Positions 1-5,215 of a stretch of DNA of 5,963 bases are shown piece by piece; the stretch's first letter is position 1; each line of letters opens with the position of its first letter. Position numbers and translations under genes: made by a program. The stretch comes from Streptosporangiaceae bacterium (GTDB lineage Bacteria > Actinomycetota > Actinomycetes > Streptosporangiales > Streptosporangiaceae), in the NCBI GenBank assembly GCA_030045215.1, contig JASIBJ010000470.1, positions 1 to 5,963 on the forward strand, given 5' to 3'. The notes beneath the pieces were generated by a model. That model made no database searches, was not told the origin of the DNA, and saw only the letters and a list, made by a program, of their open reading frames with translations.

Positions 1-138
1 GTCCACCTACACGGCGGAATCGGCTTCACCTGGGAACACGACGCCCACCTGTACTACAAGAACGGGCTGTCCAACAAGGTGCTCTTCGGCGCGCCGGGCG
101 AGCAGCTTGACCGGCTCGCGGGGTCGCTCGGCATCTAG
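1..138 (+). CDS. Acyl-CoA dehydrogenase, C-terminal fragment (5' end outside window)
   Basis: Reading frame 1 is open from the window edge to a TAG at 136-138, giving 45 residues. They begin VHLHGGIGFTWEHDAHLYYK, the hallmark C-terminal block of acyl-CoA dehydrogenases (the HGGxGxTxE segment, then the last helix that packs near the flavin and the dimer partner). The family is known to oxidise acyl-CoA thioesters at the alpha-beta bond using FAD in the cytoplasm. The HGGIGFTWEHD wording resembles FadE-type enzymes of actinobacterial lipid and steroid side-chain catabolism, but substrate cannot be assigned from 45 residues. The ending (APGEQLDRLAGSLGI) looks natural, so the protein appears intact at this end. 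A KstR-like TetR gene starts about 67 bases downstream on the same strand and may be co-transcribed. Confidence 0.9.
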   Translation, partial: VHLHGGIGFTWEHDAHLYYKNGLSNKVLFGAPGEQLDRLAGSLGI

Positions 139-205
139 GCGGCTGCCCGGCGACTCCGGGGACGGAGCAAAAGCAGAACGGATTCCAGAAAGCGGGCGAC
201 CAGCG

Positions 206-841
206 GTGCCACAGGCAGGGCCTGCCATTCCGTCGACTGCCGCGCAACACGGCAGGCACGACCGGATCCTGGTTGCGGCCACCGCCATGCTCGAGGCCGG
301 AGGGGAGGACGCGCTCCAGATGAAGGAGCTGTCCCAGCGGGCCGGCGTGTCGGTCGCGACGCTCTACCGCTACTTCCCGGCCAAGGATCACGTGCTGCTG
401 GCGATCCTGCTCAGCCGGTACTCGGCCGCGCTGGCCAAGGTGACCGCCCGGACGGCGCCGGGCGCGACCGCCCGCGAGCGGGTCACTGGGCACCTGCTGC
501 GCGAGTTCCGGGCCCAGCAGCGCGAGCCGCGGCTGACCGCGGCCCTGGTCCGGGTCATCAGCGAGACCAGCCGCAGCTACAGCGAGATCATCGAGCGCAC
601 CGAGCACCTGCACATGCAGATGCTCGAGCACGTGGCCGGCGCGGGCCGGCCGATCAGCGAGCAGCAGCGGCAGTTGCTGCCGGTGGTGCTGGCGATCTTC
701 GGCACGGCCACGCGCCGGTGGCTGGCGGGCGTCGCCTCACCAGCCCAGGCCCGGTTCGAGATCAGGGTCGGCTGCCGGCTGCTTGACCTGTCGGACGAGG
801 ACGTGGCGGAGGAGGCGGCACTGGCCGCGCCCGCCGAGTGA
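206..841 (+). CDS. TetR family transcriptional regulator, KstR-like
   Basis: From a GTG at 206 this is a 211-aa protein, normal for TetR regulators. Residues about 17-62 form the DNA-binding domain: RILVAATAMLEAGGEDALQM, then the helix-turn-helix ending in VSVATLYRYFPAKDHVL. The QMKELSQRAGVSVATLYRYFPAK stretch is close to the same region of mycobacterial KstR, and the C-terminal part (LTAALVRVISETSRSYSEIIE) resembles the KstR-type ligand-binding domain. KstR proteins respond to CoA thioesters of steroid catabolism; a similar acyl-CoA ligand here is inference, supported only by the adjoining acyl-CoA dehydrogenase. The frame stays open to a TTG at 107, which would overlap the preceding gene by 32 bases and add a low-complexity Arg/Gly/Pro-rich leader, so I prefer GTG 206. 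Neither start has a strong ribosome binding site. It is not KstR itself on present evidence. Confidence 0.85.
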   Translation: MPQAGPAIPSTAAQHGRHDRILVAATAMLEAGGEDALQMKELSQRAGVSVATLYRYFPAKDHVLLAILLSRYSAALAKVTARTAPGATARERVTGHLLREFRAQQREPRLTAALVRVISETSRSYSEIIERTEHLHMQMLEHVAGAGRPISEQQRQLLPVVLAIFGTATRRWLAGVASPAQARFEIRVGCRLLDLSDEDVAEEAALAAPAE

Positions 842-874
842 CCGCCCCAACGCGAGCACGGAACGTCGCATCTT

Positions 875-886
875 CGGTAATGACCG
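875..886. promoter_or_regulatory. Short imperfect palindrome upstream of the serine hydrolase gene
   Basis: CGGTAATGACCG has 4-bp inverted arms around a 4-bp centre, 17 bases before the ATG at 904, in the 62-bp gap between the KstR-like regulator and the hydrolase. It could be a regulator half-site pair. It is short enough to occur by chance, and no convincing -10/-35 pair accompanies it. Confidence 0.2.
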
Positions 887-890
887 GAAA

Positions 891-896
891 GTGAGG
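891..896 (+). promoter_or_regulatory. Ribosome binding site of the serine hydrolase gene
   Basis: GTGAGG lies 7 bases before the ATG at 904 and supports that start over internal ones. Confidence 0.5.
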
Positions 897-903
897 TCTG
901 CGC

Positions 904-2679
904 ATGGGCTCCGAGTGGGATGGCGCCGACGGGAGCGCACTCAGGTTCGCCGCTCGCGGCGGCCAGCCGGGGCTGGCCTACGGCATCGTGGCCGGCGGCG
1001 AGCTCGTGCACGCGGGCGGTGCCGGCGAGGCCTTTCCCCGCGGCCCGGTGCCGGACGCCGACACGGTATTCAGGATCGCGTCGATGACCAAGAGCTTCAC
1101 CGCGTCGCTGATCATCCTGCTGCGCGACGAGGGCGCGCTCGCGCTGGACGACCCGGCTCAGCGGTACGTCCCCGAACTCGCGGGCGTGCGATCGGCCGCC
1201 GCCGATTGCCCGCCGGTCACGATCAGGCAGCTGCTGACCATGACCGGGGGCTTCCCGACCGACGACCCGTGGGGCGACCGGCAGCAAGGACTCCCGCTTG
1301 ACGAGTTCGCTCTGCTGCTGCGCGATGGCGAGGTCCGCGCCGCGTGGGCGCCTGGAACCCGCTTCGAGTACTCCAACCTCGGCTATGCGATCCTCGGCCG
1401 CGTCATCACCGCCGTCGCGGGTGTCAGGTACGAGTCGGCGATCAGGGACAGGCTGCTCGGCCCGCTGCAGATGGATCGCACCGGGTTCGAGGCGGCGGAA
1501 TTCAGCCCCGGCGGGCTGGCCCGCGGATACCGGCGGGACATAGGCGGCTGGCAGGAGGTGCGGCCCGACCCGTCAGGGGCGTTCGCCCCGATGGGCGGGG
1601 TGTTCACCTGCGTCGCCGACCTGGCCCGGTGGGTCGCGGGGTTCGCCGGTGCCTTCCCGGCCGGGCTCGACGGTGGCGGCCGGGACGGGCATCCGCTGAG
1701 CCGCGCGAGCCGGCGGGAGATGCAGCTGCCCCAGGTGGCCATCCTCGACGGACTCGATGCGCCCGCAGTCCGGTTCACCGGGCCGGTGTCATGGAGCTAC
1801 GGCTTCGGGCTGTTTGCCGTGGAGGACAGGGAGTTCGGCGCGATCGTCCAGCACAGCGGCGGCTACCCCGGCTACGGCAGTCACATGCGCTGGCACCCGG
1901 CTAGCGGGCTCGGCACGATCGTGCTGGCGAACAGCACGTATGCCAAGGCCGGGGCGCTCGCGGGCGAGATGCTGGCCGGGTTGCTGCAGGCAGAGTCGGC
2001 TCGCGCCAGCCGGTCGGGCGGCTACCGGCAGAGCGGCCCGGTGCCGGCCCCCGGCCGCCCGTGGCCGGAGACGCTGGCAGCCAGGGACGCGGTCAACGAC
2101 CTGCTCCAGGACTGGCACGACGACACCGCGGCCAGGCTGGTCACCGCCAACGTGGACCAGGATCGCCCGCTGGCCCAGCGCCGCGCGGACGTGGCACTCC
2201 TGCGAGAACGGATCGGCAAGTTCGCGCCCGACCCGGTCCGGCCCGCGGAGTTCGACTCGCCGGCGCACTGCCGCTGGTGGCTCACCGGGGAGCGCGGGAC
2301 CGCGACCGTGACGATCCGGCTCGCGCCGCTGCGCGAGCCGCTGGTGCAGCAGCTGATCCTGGCGATCCCGCCGGCCGAGGGCTCAGTCCTGGACCAGGCA
2401 CTGCTGGCACTGGTGGGCGTGCTCAACAGCACCGGTGCTGCGCAGTGGCCCGCCGGGCTGTACTCAACGCTCGACCAGGACGAGGTGCTGCGCCAACTCC
2501 GGCTGGCGGCGGCCTGGGCGGGGCCGTGCAAGGTCGGCGCGTGCCTGGCCGGGGACGGCGCCAGCGCCGTGACGGTCGAGCTGACCGGGCCGACCGGCCG
2601 GCTGAGCCTGTCCGTCGAGATCGCAGGCGCGGCCGGGCTCCTGTACCGGGCCGAGGTCTCGCTCCTGCCGGCGCGCTGA
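904..2679 (+). CDS. Class C beta-lactamase-fold serine hydrolase with C-terminal extension
   Basis: The 591-aa protein belongs to the beta-lactamase/esterase (serine hydrolase) family. The nucleophile motif SxxK is S60-M-T-K63 in FRIASMTKSFTAS. The second motif YxN is Y156-S-N158 in FEYSNLGYAILGRVI. The third motif, KTG in true class C enzymes, is replaced by H317-S-G319 in VQHSGGYPGYGSHM, as in many esterases and peptidases of the family. The catalytic domain spans about residues 15-360. A linker rich in Pro, Gly and Ser (about 365-388) leads to a 200-residue region that I do not recognise. It may be an alpha/beta accessory domain. The N-terminus (MGSEWDGADGSALRF) has no signal peptide or membrane segment, so a cytoplasmic location is likely. 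Hydrolysis of an ester, amide or lactam is the family role; the substrate is unknown and antibiotic resistance should not be assumed. Start ATG 904 has a GTGAGG site. Confidence 0.9.
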   Translation: MGSEWDGADGSALRFAARGGQPGLAYGIVAGGELVHAGGAGEAFPRGPVPDADTVFRIASMTKSFTASLIILLRDEGALALDDPAQRYVPELAGVRSAAADCPPVTIRQLLTMTGGFPTDDPWGDRQQGLPLDEFALLLRDGEVRAAWAPGTRFEYSNLGYAILGRVITAVAGVRYESAIRDRLLGPLQMDRTGFEAAEFSPGGLARGYRRDIGGWQEVRPDPSGAFAPMGGVFTCVADLARWVAGFAGAFPAGLDGGGRDGHPLSRASRREMQLPQVAILDGLDAPAVRFTGPVSWSYGFGLFAVEDREFGAIVQHSGGYPGYGSHMRWHPASGLGTIVLANSTYAKAGALAGEMLAGLLQAESARASRSGGYRQSGPVPAPGRPWPETLAARDAVNDLLQDWHDDTAARLVTANVDQDRPLAQRRADVALLRERIGKFAPDPVRPAEFDSPAHCRWWLTGERGTATVTIRLAPLREPLVQQLILAIPPAEGSVLDQALLALVGVLNSTGAAQWPAGLYSTLDQDEVLRQLRLAAAWAGPCKVGACLAGDGASAVTVELTGPTGRLSLSVEIAGAAGLLYRAEVSLLPAR

Positions 2680-2710
2680 CCGCAGCCAGGCCGGCGCGCT
2701 GACCGCAGCC
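2668..2710. repeat. Tandem duplication (2 x 20 bp, 23-bp period) over the hydrolase stop codon
   Basis: CCGGCGCGCTGACCGCAGCC occurs at 2668-2687 and again, identical, at 2691-2710, separated by AGG. The first copy contains the last codons and TGA stop (2677-2679) of the serine hydrolase gene; the second lies just outside it. The simplest reading is a local slippage duplication. It falls in the 46-bp gap before the convergent nitroreductase gene. Confidence 0.85.
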
Positions 2711-2725
2711 CGGCCGGAACCCGTG

Positions 2726-3136
2726 TCAGCCGACTGGCTCGAGGATGACCACCGGGATCTGCCTGCTCGTCTTCTTCTCGTACTCGGCGAAACCGGGGTT
2801 GGCCGTCTTGTGCGCGGTCCAGATCCGGTCGCGCTCGTCGCCCTTGGCCACGCGCGCGGTCAGCGGGACCACCTGCGTCCCGATCTCGGCCCTCACCGAG
2901 GGGTTGGCCACCAGGTTGTGATACCAGTCAGGATTATTCGGCGCGCCGGCCTTGGACGCGAAGACCGCGTAGCCGTCACCCACGTGCCGGTACATCACAG
3001 GAGTCACGTGCTCCTGGCCAGTCCTCGCGCCGGTCGTGTGCAGCAGCAGCAGCGGGGCCCCGTCGAACTGCCCCCCTACCTTGCCGCCGTTCGCGCGAAA
3101 CTCCTCGATGACCCCCGTGTTCCAGTCGCTTGGCAT
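2726..3136 (-). CDS. Deazaflavin (F420)-dependent nitroreductase family protein
   Basis: This 136-aa protein has the size and motifs of the Ddn/FDOR-A family (PF04075): DWNTGVIEEFRANGGKVGG at the N-terminus, LLLLHTTGARTG at about 29-40, ASKAGAPNNPDWYHNLVANP at 60-79, and a C-terminal PGFAEYEKKTSRQIPVVIL. Members have a split beta-barrel fold and many use reduced coenzyme F420 to reduce enones, quinones or nitro compounds; F420 use here follows from the family, not from direct evidence. There is no signal peptide. The start at 3136 is backed by an AGGGGAGA ribosome binding site. It is the last gene of a probable minus-strand operon after the TetR regulator and DUF2277 gene, 71 bases beyond the latter, so it may be controlled from the palindrome at 4218-4255. 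It converges on the serine hydrolase gene. Confidence 0.9.
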   Translation of the reverse strand: MPSDWNTGVIEEFRANGGKVGGQFDGAPLLLLHTTGARTGQEHVTPVMYRHVGDGYAVFASKAGAPNNPDWYHNLVANPSVRAEIGTQVVPLTARVAKGDERDRIWTAHKTANPGFAEYEKKTSRQIPVVILEPVG

Positions 3137-3140
3137 CGCT

Positions 3141-3148
3141 TCTCCCCT
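3141..3148 (-). promoter_or_regulatory. Ribosome binding site of the nitroreductase family gene
   Basis: Read on the minus strand the bases are AGGGGAGA, ending 4 bases before the ATG at 3136. It is the clearest Shine-Dalgarno sequence of the minus-strand group and fixes the start. Confidence 0.55.
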
Positions 3149-3207
3149 GGTGCTGTCGGACGGCAGGAGGGCGCGGCACGCAACGGCCCGCCGCCGCGCC
3201 CGTCTGC

Positions 3208-3438
3208 TCAGGATCCCACTGATGCTGCCCGCTGGCCGCGCACCTCAAGCTGGTCGAGGAGATCCTGAGTGGCCGCCGCGATGGTCGCGACCGCCTGCTC
3301 GAAGGCCTGCGCGTTGTGGCCGGCCGGGGTGCGGAAGCCGCTGACCTTCCTGACGTACTGCAGGGCGGCGGCGCGAACGTCGGCGTCGGTCACGTGCTCC
3401 GTGAACGGCTCGCGAAGAGTTTTGATGCTGCGGCACAT
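3208..3438 (-). CDS. DUF2277 family protein
   Basis: The 76-aa product starts MCRSIKTLREPFTEHVTDAD and continues VRAAALQYVRKVSGFRTPAG, then HNAQAFEQAVATIAAATQDL. The MCRxIKTL opening, AALQYVRKxSGF core and HNxxAFxxAV segment are the signature of DUF2277 (PF10041), a small family of unknown function. The frame remains open upstream to 3798, but that part reads as Arg/Pro-rich shadow of the TetR gene, and the family's conserved MCR start at 3438 decides the true start. It begins 23 bases after the TetR stop with no visible Shine-Dalgarno site, suggesting co-transcription and possibly re-initiation after the regulator. The last residues (EVRGQRAASVGS) run past the usual family end. The protein is probably cytoplasmic and mainly helical. 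The role is unknown; location beside a TetR regulator and crotonase gene hints at CoA-thioester metabolism only by association. Confidence 0.85.
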   Translation of the reverse strand: MCRSIKTLREPFTEHVTDADVRAAALQYVRKVSGFRTPAGHNAQAFEQAVATIAAATQDLLDQLEVRGQRAASVGS

Positions 3439-3461
3439 AAGCGCGACGTTACGCCAGCCGG

Positions 3462-4217
3462 TCACGTCGGCGCGAGCCGGATCGAGGCCTCCCCGCGTCC
3501 GGTAACGAGACCGTCCGCGTCCAGCAACTCGACCGTGATCCGGCCGGTGCCCGCCTGCGACCGCCCGGCATCGGATCGAGACGCAGGCGCGCTGCCAGCA
3601 TCGCCGGGCGGCCGGTCCGCGCTGAGCGCCCCGTAGGCCGCTCTGGCCAGCACGCCGGCGTAGCTCGACAGCGGCTCGTGCACCTGCCCGGCGAGCCAGC
3701 GCTGCGCGACGGCGTGGGCCGGGCCGTTGACGACCGCGGCCACGACCAGCATCGGGGCCGGGCGGACGAGGCCGCGCTCGGCCAGTGGCGCTATCCACTG
3801 CCGGACCTCGGCCGCCAGGCTCCGGTTCAGTGCGCCGACCGCGGCGCCGCCGAGGGAGTCGAAGTCGAGATGGCCGCGCTGGTAGATGAAGCGGGCGAGG
3901 TCGGCGTGCTGCTCGGTCCAGGCGAGCTGATGACCGATGACTGCCCGGACCGCCGCCAGCAGCGACCGAGGCGGCGGCTGACGGACGATCTCCCGCACGC
4001 CCTCCTGGAACGAGGCGATGCCCTCCACGTACAGCGCGTCGGCGATCGCCTCCTTGGTCGGGAAGTGATGGAAGAGCGCGCCGTTGGAGACACCGCTGCG
4101 CATCCTGATCTGCGCGATCGTGGTCTGCTCGTAACCCCGGTCGAGGAAGCAGTGCAGCGCCGCGACGAGGATGCGCTGGCGAGTTCGCGCCGGGGCCGCG
4201 CCGGTGGGTGCAGTCAC
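3462..4217 (-). CDS. TetR/AcrR family transcriptional regulator, divergent from crotonase gene
   Basis: The 251-aa product begins at a GTG (4215-4217, minus strand). Residues about 12-58 are a standard TetR DNA-binding domain: RTRQRILVAALHCFLDRGYE, TTIAQIRMRSGVSNGALFHH, then FPTKEAIADALY. The rest to about residue 198 is a helical ligand-binding and dimerisation region (RSLLAAVRAVIGHQLAWTEQ, ARFIYQRGHLDFDSL). Residues about 200-224 are a Pro/Ser/Gly-rich linker, and 225-248 (RITVELLDADGLVTGRGEAS) looks like two beta strands, unusual for TetR, making the protein longer than the common 190-220 aa. The start codon abuts the 38-bp palindrome at 4218-4255 and has no room for a Shine-Dalgarno site, so translation is likely leaderless. 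By position it probably represses itself, its downstream DUF2277 and nitroreductase genes, and the divergent crotonase gene. The inducer is unknown; an acyl-CoA is a reasonable guess. Confidence 0.9.
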   Translation of the reverse strand: MTAPTGAAPARTRQRILVAALHCFLDRGYEQTTIAQIRMRSGVSNGALFHHFPTKEAIADALYVEGIASFQEGVREIVRQPPPRSLLAAVRAVIGHQLAWTEQHADLARFIYQRGHLDFDSLGGAAVGALNRSLAAEVRQWIAPLAERGLVRPAPMLVVAAVVNGPAHAVAQRWLAGQVHEPLSSYAGVLARAAYGALSADRPPGDAGSAPASRSDAGRSQAGTGRITVELLDADGLVTGRGEASIRLAPT

Positions 4218-4223
4218 GCTAGC

Positions 4224-4232
4224 AGAGTAACA
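4224..4232 (-). promoter_or_regulatory. Extended -10 element of the leaderless TetR promoter
   Basis: This is the mirror copy in the left arm; on the minus strand it also reads TGTTACTCT. The hexamer ends 6 bases before the GTG at 4217, so the transcript should begin at the start codon. The two promoters are back to back within one palindrome. Confidence 0.5.
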
Positions 4233-4240
4233 CTCCAGAG

Positions 4241-4249
4241 TGTTACTCT
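4241..4249 (+). promoter_or_regulatory. Extended -10 element of the leaderless crotonase promoter
   Basis: TGTTACTCT fits the TGN-TANNNT extended -10 pattern. The TACTCT hexamer ends 6 bases before the ATG at 4256, placing the expected transcription start on the A of the start codon. No good -35 is visible, as is common for extended -10 promoters. Confidence 0.55.
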
Positions 4250-4255
4250 GCTAGC

Positions 4256-5080
4256 ATGACCCAAAGCCCGACGTTCGAGCTCGACCGTGACCTCGGCGTC
4301 ATCCGGCTCTACCGGCGAGGCGCCGCGGCCAAGATCGAGCTGAACCGGCCGGAGCGGATGAACGCGTGGAACGCCGAGCTCGGGGACAAGCTGCGCAACG
4401 CGGTAGTGGAGCTGGAGGCCGACACGTCGGTGCGGGCTGTTCTCGTGACCGGATCCGGCCGGGCCTTCTCCAGCGGCGCCGACCTGCGGGACGGGGGATT
4501 CGAGCAGACCGAGGACGGGCGCCAGGACGTCTATAAGACGCTCACCACTCGGTACCACCCGATCATCACCGGCATCCGGCGCATGCCCAAGCCCGTCGTC
4601 GCCGCGGTACACGGTGCCGCGGCCGGGATTGGACTGTCACTGGCGCTGTGCTGTGACCTCATAATCGCGGCCGAGTCCTCCTACTTCCTGCTCGCGTTCG
4701 TCAACGTCGGCCTGGTTCCCGATGGGGGCTCATCCGTGCTGGTGCCGACGCGGATCGGGTTCGCGCGTGCGACCGAACTGGCGATGCTCGGCGAGCGGCT
4801 GCCCAGCGGCAAGGCGCTCGAGTGGGGCCTGATCAACCGGGTCGTCCCGGACGAGGACCTCGCCGGCCAGGCCGAGGAGCTGACGTGGCGGCTGGCCAAC
4901 GGCCCGACCCGGTCCTACGCCGGGACCAAGCGACAGCTGAACGCCTGGCTCTACGGCCGGATCGACGACCAACTCGAGCTCGAAGCCCAGATCCAGCGGG
5001 AGATGGCGGGCTCCGACGACTTCGTCGAGGGCGTCGCGGCCTTCGCGGCCAAGCGCACCCCGAACTTCACCGGGAGCTGA
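4256..5080 (+). CDS. Enoyl-CoA hydratase/isomerase (crotonase) family protein, probably PaaG/isomerase-like
   Basis: The 274-aa product has the full crotonase fold. The first oxyanion-hole loop is GRAFSSGADL (68-77); the second is HGAAAGIGLSLALCCD (119-134). Then come FVNVGLVPDGGSS (148-160) and the C-terminal ALEWGLINRVVPDEDL block. Aligned by eye to rat mitochondrial enoyl-CoA hydratase, the two catalytic glutamates (E144, E164) correspond to S128 and F148, so simple water addition is unlikely. D156 in the LVPD motif matches the aspartate used by PaaG-type isomerases, which favours double-bond or ring isomerisation of a CoA thioester. This assignment is inference from motif position. The ATG directly abuts the palindrome with no Shine-Dalgarno site, implying leaderless translation and control by the divergent TetR regulator. 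The length is typical and the protein looks complete and cytoplasmic. Confidence 0.88.
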   Translation: MTQSPTFELDRDLGVIRLYRRGAAAKIELNRPERMNAWNAELGDKLRNAVVELEADTSVRAVLVTGSGRAFSSGADLRDGGFEQTEDGRQDVYKTLTTRYHPIITGIRRMPKPVVAAVHGAAAGIGLSLALCCDLIIAAESSYFLLAFVNVGLVPDGGSSVLVPTRIGFARATELAMLGERLPSGKALEWGLINRVVPDEDLAGQAEELTWRLANGPTRSYAGTKRQLNAWLYGRIDDQLELEAQIQREMAGSDDFVEGVAAFAAKRTPNFTGS

Positions 5081-5129
5081 TCACCGGCCGGAGCCACAAT
5101 CCGACCGAGTGGCAAATCAGGCCGGGTGT

Positions 5130-5146
5130 TGCCGATTAGTTCGGCA
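5130..5146. promoter_or_regulatory. Small hairpin in the crotonase-DUF899 gap
   Basis: TGCCGA (5130-5135), loop TTAGT, TCGGCA (5141-5146) form a perfect 6-bp stem followed by TACTTTTG. It may be a weak terminator for the crotonase gene or an operator for the next gene. TACTTT (5147-5152) also fits a TANNNT -10 element, about 57 bases of leader before the ATG at 5216. A competing pair, GGCAA (5111-5115) with TTGCC (5129-5133), is also possible. The rest of the 135-bp gap shows nothing else. Confidence 0.35.
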
Positions 5147-5200
5147 TACTTTTGCCGTCTCAGCGGTGCGGGCCAGAAGGACGCAAGATCCGAGCTGGAT

Positions 5201-5206
5201 GAGAGG
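5201..5206 (+). promoter_or_regulatory. Ribosome binding site of the DUF899 gene
   Basis: GAGAGG lies 9 bases before the ATG at 5216 and supports that start over the earlier in-frame codon at 5126. Confidence 0.5.
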
Positions 5207-5215
5207 ACGCAGACC

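Larger units (their letters stand above)
4218..4255. promoter_or_regulatory. Perfect 38-bp inverted repeat, probable TetR operator
   Basis: The left arm GCTAGCAGAGTAACACTC (4218-4235), a 2-bp CA centre (4236-4237) and the right arm GAGTGTTACTCTGCTAGC (4238-4255) form an inverted repeat without a mismatch. It fills the entire gap between the GTG of the TetR gene and the ATG of the crotonase gene. Symmetry continues into both coding regions with a single mismatch (GTCAC on the left against ATGAC on the right). TetR dimers typically bind palindromes of 15-22 bp, so the inner GTAACACTC/GAGTGTTAC part is the likeliest core. Its length would also allow two dimers to bind. The repeat overlaps both proposed -10 elements, so binding should shut off both genes. 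Confidence 0.85.

Noticed and set aside
577..1287. Long minus-strand open frame of 236 codons
   Set aside because: It lies opposite the KstR-like regulator and serine hydrolase, has Arg/Ser-rich composition and no family motifs, as expected for antisense frames in very GC-rich DNA.
904..2679. Beta-lactamase resistance gene or secreted penicillin-binding protein
   Set aside because: The fold is shared by many esterases; there is no signal peptide, and HSG replaces the KTG triad, so antibiotic hydrolysis is not supported.
1757..2702. Plus-strand alternative frames inside the serine hydrolase gene (1757-2311, 2061-2702)
   Set aside because: They are Arg/Pro/Ala-rich and without recognisable motifs, while the hydrolase frame carries all three catalytic motifs across the region.
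3439..3798. N-terminal extension of the DUF2277 frame making a 196-aa protein
   Set aside because: The added residues are Arg/Pro/Gly-rich and lie wholly in another frame of the TetR gene; DUF2277 proteins start at the conserved MCR.
4218..4255. Palindrome as an intrinsic terminator or mobile-element end
   Set aside because: It sits between divergent start codons with no T-run beyond it and no transposase or target duplication nearby; an operator/promoter explains it better.
3678..4259. Plus-strand open frame of 193 codons running through the palindrome
   Set aside because: It is antisense to the TetR gene, has no domain signature, and ends exactly where the crotonase gene begins.
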